Notes under the pieces: generated by a model
The model's input: the letters and a program-made list of their open reading frames with translations, nothing else
Told to the model about the DNA's origin: nothing
Databases searched by the model: none
Made by a program: the position numbers and the translations under genes
Source of the DNA: Caulobacteraceae bacterium
Lineage (GTDB): Bacteria; Pseudomonadota; Alphaproteobacteria; Caulobacterales; Caulobacteraceae
DNA length: 36,182 nucleotides
Direction: 5' to 3'
NCBI GenBank assembly: GCA_025352165.1
Contig: JANXTX010000392.1
Coordinates: 1 to 36,182, forward strand
In this document: piece after piece, positions 1 to 7,103 of the stretch
How the letters are laid out: every line of letters begins with the position of its first letter
Numbering within the stretch: position 1 is the stretch's first letter

Positions 1-158
1 GGTCGAATAGACGACGACTATTTCCAGACGCTTCCCACCCTAGGCTTATGTCTTAATCCCCTTCATCTCGGGGCGGTCGAATAGACTTCAAGGTGGGATG
101 CAATCGCCTTTTCGCAGATGCGTCTTAATCCCCTTCATCTCGGGGCGGTCGAATAGAC
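1..158 (-). CRISPR. Leader-proximal end of a CRISPR array; 37-nt repeat (minus strand) GTCTATTCGACCGCCCCGAGATGAAGGGGATTAAGAC
   Basis: Identical repeats at 50-86 and 122-158, plus a partial repeat at 1-12; spacers 13-49 (37 nt) and 87-121 (35 nt). The array continues beyond the left edge. Minus orientation is inferred from the CCCC/GGGG stem followed by an 8-nt ATTAAGAC handle and from the cas operon direction. Confidence 0.97.
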
Positions 159-355
159 TCTTGGCCTTAAATTCTCCTATATAATCCAACGGTTTGCTCA
201 GCATGGTAACAATTGTAGCCAGGTACCCAAGAGGTAACTTCTTTCGGAGGGGGGCCCAGGCCAATATCTCGAACGATTTCAAAGAGCGGTAAATCCCATC
301 GTGCCAAAAACCAGGCGGCGGTTGAGGCGCCCCCCTGGACGCGCCGGTCATGCGG
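159..355 (-). promoter_or_regulatory. Putative CRISPR leader between the second cas2 and the first repeat
   Basis: Noncoding gap between the cas2 stop (356) and the first repeat; locally AT-rich near the array (minus strand ...TTGGATTATATAGGAGAATTTAAGG...). Confidence 0.7.
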
Positions 356-718
356 TCATGAAGGGGCCTGGGAAGACTGAGTTTCCGCGTCACGTGTGTC
401 AAGAGCGACTGTCGCGCCCGGCCGCCGCGCCCGCGGTCGCGCGGACCCCGGCCACCAATGAATGCCGTCGGGCAGGTTGATCATTCCGGTGTCGAGTGGC
501 GGGCCGGTGATTTTGCCGGAGACCTGATAGAGGCGAAGATCGTCGCGCTTTGGATCAATGATCTTGGCGGCGGCGGACAGGAACGCCTCTGGGCGAAACC
601 GGGCTTCGACAACCACGAACACCGACCATTGCACGCGCACGCCATGCTGGCGCACGAGACGGTACAGCCGCCGCCAGCGGCGCGGACAGGCGATGTCGTA
701 TGCGATCATCCAGGTCAC
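356..718 (-). CDS. cas2: Cas2 (array-proximal copy)
   Basis: MIAYDIACPRRWRRLYRLVRQHGVRVQWSVFVVVEARF: Cas2 ferredoxin-like fold with the N-terminal Asp. GTG start at 718 overlaps the upstream stop; an alternative ATG is at 709. Confidence 0.88.
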   Translation of the reverse strand: MTWMIAYDIACPRRWRRLYRLVRQHGVRVQWSVFVVVEARFRPEAFLSAAAKIIDPKRDDLRLYQVSGKITGPPLDTGMINLPDGIHWWPGSARPRARRPGATVALDTRDAETQSSQAPS

Positions 719-1542
719 GCCTCGACCTCTTCGGCGCAATCGCGGACCAGCCTCTCGAACCGACGCAAGGCGCCCGCGAAATGTTTGGCCAGGGCAGGTT
801 CGGCGTGATCGAAGGCCAGAGCGCAACGATGCGCCAGATTGCCCGCGCCGGCGCCGTCCATGGGTCCGGCCGGCCGGCGGCGCCGCGCCTCGCGTTGCGC
901 CTGTTCCAGCGTTTCGGACAGCAGCATGGGCGAGACGACCAGCGCCAGCCGTTGCGGCACGTTGGGCTTGTCGCTGGAGAACCCGAAATGGCCCAGGAAC
1001 AGGGATTGAGTCTGCAAGCGTTCGACGGTCCAGCCGTGCAGGATTTCCTGCAGACAGCTCCAGATCCTGCGGGTCGGTCCCGGCGATTCCAGGGTCCTCA
1101 ATCCCACGCGCAGCGCCAGGCGCGCGTCCCCGAGCGCAAGCGACCGGCTCACCGCCGTCTGAGCCTCGGGGCGGTTCTTCAACGCCGCCAGCAGCGAACG
1201 CCGCAGTTCACTGTCGGTCCAGTTTTCCAGGCGGTTGTTCCAGTCGGCGTGCAGGCCGGCCTCCTCGATCAGTGCGCCGAAGGTCTTCGCCGGGGGGCGC
1301 GCCGGCAGAAAACAGGCTACGCCGCGCCCGGCGTTCAGGAAGCTGATCGGGATCGAATGCGCCGCGCAAGCCAGCAGGGCGTCGCCGGCCCAGTCCACGC
1401 GGCCCCAGCAGCTGATCCGCCGCAGCCGGGGCAGCGGGGCCAGGATGGGAACCTCATCAGGCTGCTCGATCTGCAGCGCGGCGCCGTAGAGAGCGATCCG
1501 CAGGGGACGGACGCGCCCGTCGAGGTAGAGGCATTCGCTCAC
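715..1542 (-). CDS. Cas1-like protein: Cas1-type N-terminal domain, catalytic motifs not recognisable
   Basis: N-terminus ...ALQIEQPDEVPILAPLPRLRRISCWGRVDWAGDALLACAAHSIPISFLNAGRG aligns by eye with the N-domain of the adjacent Cas1. No G-x-E-G or GxLHxxxxGRxSLxxDLxE motif is present. It overlaps cas1 by 4 nt. Confidence 0.6.
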   Translation of the reverse strand: MSECLYLDGRVRPLRIALYGAALQIEQPDEVPILAPLPRLRRISCWGRVDWAGDALLACAAHSIPISFLNAGRGVACFLPARPPAKTFGALIEEAGLHADWNNRLENWTDSELRRSLLAALKNRPEAQTAVSRSLALGDARLALRVGLRTLESPGPTRRIWSCLQEILHGWTVERLQTQSLFLGHFGFSSDKPNVPQRLALVVSPMLLSETLEQAQREARRRRPAGPMDGAGAGNLAHRCALAFDHAEPALAKHFAGALRRFERLVRDCAEEVEA

Positions 1543-2513
1543 GGCTCGTCATCCGGGCAACCGCCAAGCTCGGGAATCGCCTGCGCGTCGAGACCCATCG
1601 CCAGCCGTCGCGCCGATCGCCCGAGCCAGCGCGACCACAGCGGCAGGCTGGTGTCGAGGTCTCGATAGAACGCGGCGCGACCGGCCTTTCCCAGCAGGCA
1701 GGCGCCGTCCGGACCCGTCGTGAAATGTTCACCGCGCAGGCGGCGTTCCCGGAACAGGCCTTCGATCCACACATCGATGTGCGGGCGCAGCGGCTCGACC
1801 AGATCGCAGGCCAGGCTTTCGCGTCCAAAGCTGGGGGCGTGAAGAAAGCCGATCATGGGATCGAGACCGTGGCGCTGCGCCTGTTTGCCGGCCTCGAAGG
1901 TGGCGATGGTATAGGCCAGCGACAGGGCGGCGTTGACGGGGTCCCGGGGCGGGCGCCGGTTGCGGCCGGCAAAGCCCAGCGATGGGGCGAAGGCCCCGAC
2001 CAGAGCGCTCCAATACAGGCGGGCGGCCGCGCCCTCGTGACCGCGCAGCGCGTCGAGGGATGTGGCGGCCAGGATGCGCGGGGCCATCTCGCCGATGGCG
2101 CGATCGAAGGCGAGGGCATCCCGGCGCATGGCTCCGCGCGCCTTGGCGAGCCGCGTCAGGGCCCTGGCCTGGGACGCCAGCTTGGCCGACACCAGCGGTT
2201 TCGCCCAGGCCACGGCGCGATCGGGGTCGCAGGCCGCCAGAGTCTGCGCCATGCGCCGGCGCACATCGTTGGTCGGCTGTCCATGGAAGCGCGCCGTCGG
2301 CTCGCTGCGTCGCCCCGACAGCAACAGCAGGCCGATGCCTTGCGTCCACAGGCGAGTGAGCAGACCGGTGTCGAGGGTCGCCGCGCCTCGAACGATGATT
2401 CGTTCGATCTGGCCGAGCGGCAGGCTAAGACTCTCCCCGCCAGCCTGGACCCGCAGCGCGCCGCCGTCCAGGGACAGCCGGGCGTCCTTTCGGTCGATGA
2501 ACAACGCCGTCAT
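1539..2513 (-). CDS. cas1: CRISPR-associated endonuclease Cas1
   Basis: Contains GHEGAAARLYWSAL (catalytic Glu) and GFLHAPSFGRESLACDLVEPLRP (catalytic His and Asp/Glu). Confidence 0.95.
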   Translation of the reverse strand: MTALFIDRKDARLSLDGGALRVQAGGESLSLPLGQIERIIVRGAATLDTGLLTRLWTQGIGLLLLSGRRSEPTARFHGQPTNDVRRRMAQTLAACDPDRAVAWAKPLVSAKLASQARALTRLAKARGAMRRDALAFDRAIGEMAPRILAATSLDALRGHEGAAARLYWSALVGAFAPSLGFAGRNRRPPRDPVNAALSLAYTIATFEAGKQAQRHGLDPMIGFLHAPSFGRESLACDLVEPLRPHIDVWIEGLFRERRLRGEHFTTGPDGACLLGKAGRAAFYRDLDTSLPLWSRWLGRSARRLAMGLDAQAIPELGGCPDDEP

Positions 2514-2516
2514 CGC

Positions 2517-2804
2517 CTAGCCCACGAACAGGACGGCGCGAGGCGGCGCCGGCGGGCGTCCCCGCCCCAGGTTGAGCACCGCGCGTTTCGGCGTGAGGTC
2601 GGCGACCATCCACAGATCCGTCTCCGGATGGCAGATACGCGCCAGACCCTTGCACAGCGCGGCGCGCTCCGCCCCCGTGACCCAGCATTCATGGACCGAT
2701 TTCTGGCCGCCCGAAGCATAGGTCGTGCACAGCTTCAAGGCGCGTTTCAACCGCCGCGCGGCGGTGATGTCGTAGGCGGCGATGACGAGACGGCGATGGG
2801 GCAT
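2517..2804 (-). CDS. cas2: Cas2 (second, cas1-proximal copy)
   Basis: 95 aa MPHRRLVIAAYDITAARRLKRALKLCTTYASGGQKSVHECWVTGAERAAL: Cas2 YDI and VQxSVxEC-like motifs. ATG at 2804, stop at 2517, 3 nt before the cas1 start. Confidence 0.82.
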   Translation of the reverse strand: MPHRRLVIAAYDITAARRLKRALKLCTTYASGGQKSVHECWVTGAERAALCKGLARICHPETDLWMVADLTPKRAVLNLGRGRPPAPPRAVLFVG

Positions 2805-2914
2805 GGGCGGCGCTCGGCGCAGGGTTGACGAGGCGCGGATCAATGAGCTCTCGCGCCGGACCTTTCCATAGCCACAAGCTTGTCGCCGCGCCGCGCGGCC
2901 AGGGCGCGCGACTG

Positions 2915-3190
2915 CTAGAGGACGCTCTTTCGCAGGACTTCGTTTATCCGCGATTGCCAGCCCGGTCCGCCCGCTCTGAACTTCTCCAGCACCTCGGGGT
3001 CGAGGCGTAGAGTCACTTGCCGCTTCGTCCGTGCCTGGGTCGAACCCGGGGGACGGCCGCGCCGGCCAGTGTTGGGAAAGGCGGCCTTCAAATGGGGCGG
3101 CAAATCGGCGGCGGGTTTCGCCCGCGCGAAATCCTCCGCCGTCCATTCTGGATTGTCGTCGTCAAACGCGACCGGCTCGCGGGTGGACAT
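2915..3190 (-). CDS. brnA: BrnA-family antitoxin
   Basis: GRPPGSTQARTKRQVTLRLDPEVLEKFRAGGPGWQSRINEVLRKSV: BrnA ribbon-helix-helix C-terminus; overlaps the upstream BrnT gene. Confidence 0.85.
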   Translation of the reverse strand: MSTREPVAFDDDNPEWTAEDFARAKPAADLPPHLKAAFPNTGRRGRPPGSTQARTKRQVTLRLDPEVLEKFRAGGPGWQSRINEVLRKSVL

Positions 3191-3434
3191 ATCGTCTGAT
3201 CTCCTTTGCGTGCGCCCGCCGCGGGCTGATGGCTCTCACGCGGTCGCCTCGATCGACGGCCGCGAGGCAATAGGGCGCTCCGTCAATCAAACCATAGTGA
3301 CGGCAACGCGGTTCGCCGAAACGGGCGCTGTCATCGACGAAGAGAAAGGCGTCCAGTTCAGCGGCCCGCGCCAGAGAGATGCCGTGCTTGTCGACGTTTG
3401 CGGCATCCTTGGCGGGATCGAACTCGATGTCCAC
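3162..3434 (-). CDS. brnT: BrnT-family toxin
   Basis: DIEFDPAKDAANVDKHGISLARAAEL...RAISPRRAHAKEIRRY: BrnT signature; GTG start at 3434. Confidence 0.88.
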   Translation of the reverse strand: MDIEFDPAKDAANVDKHGISLARAAELDAFLFVDDSARFGEPRCRHYGLIDGAPYCLAAVDRGDRVRAISPRRAHAKEIRRYVHPRAGRV

Positions 3435-3441
3435 GATTTAT

Positions 3442-3470
3442 TTGTAGCTACAGACGGGTTGCTTTGTCAA
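3442..3470 (-). promoter_or_regulatory. Putative brnTA promoter with overlapping palindromic operator
   Basis: Minus strand TTGACA (3470-3465), N17, CTACAA (3447-3442); perfect 10-bp palindrome TGTAGCTACA at 3443-3452 overlaps the -10. Confidence 0.5.
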
Positions 3471-3509
3471 TGGCGTGGACAGGTGTGCAGGCGACGCCGA
3501 CAAGCGGAC

Positions 3510-3695
3510 TCAGGCCGCGACAGGGGCCGGTTTCACCTCATCAGCGATGCGCGGGCCGATATCCCGCTCGGCGAGCGCCAACGCGTAGGCGGTCTGCGGA
3601 TTGAGCCAGAACCGGGCGCTGTTGCCGATGAAGCGCGCCAGCCGGAGCGCCGCCAGTTAGCGCTTGAGAATTTTGCCGGGATGAACGGGGATCAT
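3510..3695 (-). pseudogene. HigA-type antitoxin remnant (HTH core deleted, in-frame stop)
   Basis: Minus-strand reading MIPVHPGKILKR*LAALRLARFIGNSARFWLNPQTAYALALAERDIGPRIADEVKPAPVAA*: both ends match HigA but the central HTH is missing. Confidence 0.7.
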
Positions 3696-3726
3696 GTCGC
3701 GTCCCAGTTTCCGACCAAACTCTTGT

Positions 3727-4014
3727 TCAGCCGCGTGGCCGTGGCCCATGAGGGCCGTACAGCCCGCGCAACGCCGCCACTTCGCGGGCCACTTCCTCCG
3801 GCGCCGGCTCCGGCAATTGCAGATGGGCGGCGAGGACACCGGCGAACACATCGTGTTCATTGGCCCTGGACCCCATCTCGCGGGCCGCTTGGCGCGACGA
3901 AATCTCTCCGGCGGAATAGCGCCGCAGGATGGTCAGGGTGCGAGCGTCGGGCGTATCACCTGGATGTCGAGCCTCGGATTGGCGCTTTCCGCCCGCCTGA
4001 TGATGTCGTTCCAT
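3727..4014 (-). CDS. Small putative antitoxin paired with the upstream PIN-like gene
   Basis: DARTLTILRRYSAGEISSRQAAREMGSRANEHDVFAGVLAAHLQLPEP; overlaps the 3' end of the upstream ORF; start codon uncertain. Confidence 0.45.
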   Translation of the reverse strand: MERHHQAGGKRQSEARHPGDTPDARTLTILRRYSAGEISSRQAAREMGSRANEHDVFAGVLAAHLQLPEPAPEEVAREVAALRGLYGPHGPRPRG

Positions 4015-4427
4015 ATCTCCTCCGCCGATTCGATAAGACCGCGTTCCTCCGCGAATGCGAGAACCGCGCGCGTTGTCGCCACCACGACGACTTCGGCAAG
4101 ATTCTCCCGCGCGATCAGCCTGGGCATCTTCTTGTCTTCATAGACCACCAGAGCCGGCCCGCCAATCTCGGGCAAGGTGTCGACCAGCCAATCGCGAATG
4201 GCGTTCTCTCCCGCATTTTGCATCGTGAATTCGGGATTTGTTTGCCGCGCCAGACGGTACGCTTCGCCGATCTCAGTCTTGACGACCTCCACGGGTTGGT
4301 TGCCACCGGCCTCCTGCCCCTTAGCCAGCCACGCGGCGACTTCACGCGCCCACGGCTTCGTAGCGTCGTCACTGGCCTCGTACGCGACGATATCCATCAC
4401 CATGACGCGGCCGAACTCTTGCAACAA
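3933..4427 (-). CDS. PIN-like domain protein (putative toxin)
   Basis: GEAYRLARQTNPEFT...AIRDWLVDTLPEIGGPALVVYEDKKMPRLIARENLAEVVVVATTRAVLAFAEERGLIESAEEIW; pattern resembles PIN-like toxin C-termini. Confidence 0.5.
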   Translation of the reverse strand: MLQEFGRVMVMDIVAYEASDDATKPWAREVAAWLAKGQEAGGNQPVEVVKTEIGEAYRLARQTNPEFTMQNAGENAIRDWLVDTLPEIGGPALVVYEDKKMPRLIARENLAEVVVVATTRAVLAFAEERGLIESAEEIWNDIIRRAESANPRLDIQVIRPTLAP

Positions 4428-4504
4428 CGCCAGGCGCCCAGCCGCCGCAAGATGGATCAGCGGTTACATGTCGGGAACAACGACGACAGGGGTAATTTCT
4501 ATCT

Positions 4505-5779
4505 TCATGATTTCGAACCGAACGGGCCGGTCGGAAACGGCCCCATCGGCGTCAGGCCCATCGCCGGCGAGATGACGGCGTCGATCCAGGTGAAGGCGTT
4601 CTCGACCACCCGCCGCTCGATCGGGCCGTAGCCGTGAGCCAGGATCGATCCGTTGCGCGCGTTCAGCCACTCCGGGCCATGGGGGCCGGCGTCGAGGTAG
4701 CCGCGGGCGAGGGGGTCCAAGGGATCGCGCCGCTCCAGCAGGCGCATGGTCTGCATCAGTCCAAACTTGAACACCGCCACGCCCAGACGCGGATTCATCT
4801 CCGGCTTGAGGCCCTCGCGAAGGTCGGCCGGAATATTCGCCTCGGCCAGTTCTCCTGATTTCAGACCCCATCGTCGGAATAGTTGTGTCTGGGCGCAGGC
4901 CTCGACGAAACGATAAAGGCGGGCGAGGGCGTCGTCGAAACGTCGTTGCGCGAGCCGTCGCCGCGCGTTTTCCAGCAGGTCCAGGCAAAGGGCGGCGGTA
5001 GGTTCGTTGCGCCCGGTCGCCAACTCGCGAAGGATGGCCGCGTGTCCAAACCGTTCCAGGTCTCGCGCCCAAGGTGCGCCGCCCGCGGCCGCCGATTGCA
5101 TCATTCTGCAAGCATCCTTGTGATCGAAACGATCCCAGGCCGCCATGCACTGGCTCCAGGTTCGGCCGAACTCCAGACGATTCCGCAGCGTCTTCGTCGG
5201 CTTCAGGCCTTCATTGTTCAATCGATCCCTGAGGAACTCGAAAAGTGCGTGCGCCGCCGCATAGTCGCCGCCCCGGGCGACACGCAGGGCGGTCTCCAGT
5301 TCGGATTCGACGGCGATCAGGCGGGTGTCGATGTCCAGCGACGATTCAGTGCCCGATGTCACCCGCGCGAGATCCTGGCGGACGCCCGTGGTCAGCTGGG
5401 TCCGGTGGCCGCGCTGAAAGGCCGCCATCAGCAGGGCGGTGGACATGCTCTTGGTGCCGCCGGTGTAGTTGGCGACGATGGCATGATCCGGATAATTTCG
5501 CGACAGGGTGTCGAGGGTGGCCAGTATTCTACCGAACGCCGCCGCCGGATCATCCGATGGCGTCTCCATATGATCGACGGCATGGCCGGGTGATCGGGCC
5601 ATGAAGGCGTCGCCGAGCCCCCGCGCGGCGTCGCGCGACGAGGCCTGCGCGCCGCCGCCTTCCGAGGCGATCAGCAGCAGACGCGCGGGCGCCGTGTCCT
5701 CGATCGCCCGCAGCAGCGGCGCCGCGGACCCACCGACCGTAAGGACCAGGATCACGGGAGAAGCTGGAGTGGCGGTCAT
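4505..5779 (-). CDS. CARF-HEPN ancillary CRISPR protein, TIGR02710-like
   Basis: CARF signature VILVLTVGGSAAPLLRAIED...ANYTGGTKSMSTALLMAA; C-terminal LNARNGSILAHGYGPI contains an R-x6-H HEPN RNase-type motif. Confidence 0.82.
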   Translation of the reverse strand: MTATPASPVILVLTVGGSAAPLLRAIEDTAPARLLLIASEGGGAQASSRDAARGLGDAFMARSPGHAVDHMETPSDDPAAAFGRILATLDTLSRNYPDHAIVANYTGGTKSMSTALLMAAFQRGHRTQLTTGVRQDLARVTSGTESSLDIDTRLIAVESELETALRVARGGDYAAAHALFEFLRDRLNNEGLKPTKTLRNRLEFGRTWSQCMAAWDRFDHKDACRMMQSAAAGGAPWARDLERFGHAAILRELATGRNEPTAALCLDLLENARRRLAQRRFDDALARLYRFVEACAQTQLFRRWGLKSGELAEANIPADLREGLKPEMNPRLGVAVFKFGLMQTMRLLERRDPLDPLARGYLDAGPHGPEWLNARNGSILAHGYGPIERRVVENAFTWIDAVISPAMGLTPMGPFPTGPFGSKS

Positions 5780-5782
5780 GCC

Positions 5783-7006
5783 TTACTGTCGCTCCAGCCG
5801 GTGGATGCTCGCGCGCGCCTTCTCGAGTTCGGCCCGCAAGACTTTGGCCTCGGCGATCGCCGCCTCCGCCTCCGCCTCGACGCCGTCGACGAACGCCGCG
5901 AGGGCCGCGCCGTGGCGATCATCCGGCTGAGCCGTGAGGTCTTTTTCCGCGAAACGCGCGACATCATAGTCCTTTCGCCATAGACCGGGGCCTACCAGCA
6001 CCGTGCGCTCATATTCGTCGTGGCGGAGAATGTCGGCCAGCCAGATGTCATCGCCCTCGGTCCAGTAGAACAGTCGGGGAGCGCTCCCGTCGTACGTCTT
6101 CCAGATCAGGAGGTCGGTATTGGAATGCCTGTCGCGATGTTTCGCGGCCCGGCGCAGGTCCGGAACGTTCAGACTTTCGATAGCCGTGTCGACCAGTGGA
6201 TTGTCGCCGTGCCGCCCCGCTTTGGGATGGATCCGCAGGCGGCCGGCGCGTAGGCTGGGGACCGGCGCTTCCAGCGCCAGCTCGCCGGCGGCGCTGACCG
6301 CCACCATGCCGCCCTCGCGTTCGAAGAGCAGCTCGAGGGTGGGTTCCCCGGCCCAGCCGGCGCGGCGGGCCAGCTGGTCGAACGTAGCCTCTGCCATCAC
6401 CCCCTTTTCGGCGAGCGCGCTCAACATCGGCAGGGCCGGGGCGATCAACTCCGTCGCCATTCGCACCGGCAGGGCCGGCAGGCGGATCAGGGCGTCGATC
6501 TCCTGGTAGACATAGAGAATCTCGGCGCCCTCGAACATGCCCAGCAGCGTGAGATAGGGCACGACGCCCTTGTAGCCGCCGGTGACGTTGAACACCGGCG
6601 TCTGCCCCCGCGCGCGCGCGTCCCGCGCCGCCGCCCGCGCCTTGCGCACCAGGTTGCGCAGCCCCTCCTCGCGGAAGCGCGCCTCATGGCCGACCTGCAG
6701 GCCGGTGATCGCCTCGATGCGGGCGCGCACGTCCAAGTTCTCGAAAATCAGGCCCCTGAGCGATTCGGCGCAGGCGCGGCCGTCGTCGGTATCGCTGGCC
6801 AGCAACAGCACCTCGTCGGCCGGCCCGCAGTCGCGGCGCGCCAGTACATTGGTTTCGGCGGCGGCGGCGATCAGGAAGGCGCGGGGGTCGCCCGCGTGCT
6901 CCCGTCGCCTGGCGTCGAGATGCTCGCCGATCCGTTGGGCGATGGCCACGCCCGCCGCCGGCCGTCCGGCGATCGAGGTTCCGACGGTGCAGATGTAGAG
7001 GGTCAT
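5783..7006 (-). CDS. CARF-domain effector with C-terminal RelE-like domain (Cami1-like) and coiled-coil tail
   Basis: MTLYICTVGTSIAGRPA...TPVFNVTGGYKGVVPYLTLLGMFEGAEILYVYQEIDALIRLPALPV is a CARF signature; the C-terminal LIWKTYDGSAPRLFYWTEGDDIWLADILRHDEYERTVL resembles RelE mRNA interferases. Confidence 0.68.
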   Translation of the reverse strand: MTLYICTVGTSIAGRPAAGVAIAQRIGEHLDARRREHAGDPRAFLIAAAAETNVLARRDCGPADEVLLLASDTDDGRACAESLRGLIFENLDVRARIEAITGLQVGHEARFREEGLRNLVRKARAAARDARARGQTPVFNVTGGYKGVVPYLTLLGMFEGAEILYVYQEIDALIRLPALPVRMATELIAPALPMLSALAEKGVMAEATFDQLARRAGWAGEPTLELLFEREGGMVAVSAAGELALEAPVPSLRAGRLRIHPKAGRHGDNPLVDTAIESLNVPDLRRAAKHRDRHSNTDLLIWKTYDGSAPRLFYWTEGDDIWLADILRHDEYERTVLVGPGLWRKDYDVARFAEKDLTAQPDDRHGAALAAFVDGVEAEAEAAIAEAKVLRAELEKARASIHRLERQ

Positions 7007-7103
7007 GGCTGTCGAGATCTTCCCCCGTGGTTGGTCCACGCTGCCCCGAGGCCGTCGTCACCGCCCCTGGCGCCGAGGGCCACGAGGCGATTGGTCGAAA
7101 CCG

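Noticed and set aside
13-121. Self-targeting by the two complete spacers within this window
   Set aside because: No matching protospacer was seen on either strand by eye; the rest of the genome is not available.
88-402. 104-aa minus-strand ORF running from cas2 through the leader into the repeats
   Set aside because: It overlaps the leader, a full CRISPR repeat and the cas2 3' end; its C-terminus is repeat and spacer sequence, so it is almost certainly spurious.
1725-2828. 367-aa plus-strand ORF
   Set aside because: Antisense shadow of cas1 and the second cas2; low-complexity Arg/Gln/Gly composition.
3069-4631. 520-aa plus-strand ORF
   Set aside because: Antisense shadow over BrnTA, the HigA relic and the PIN-like genes in high-GC DNA; no recognisable domains.
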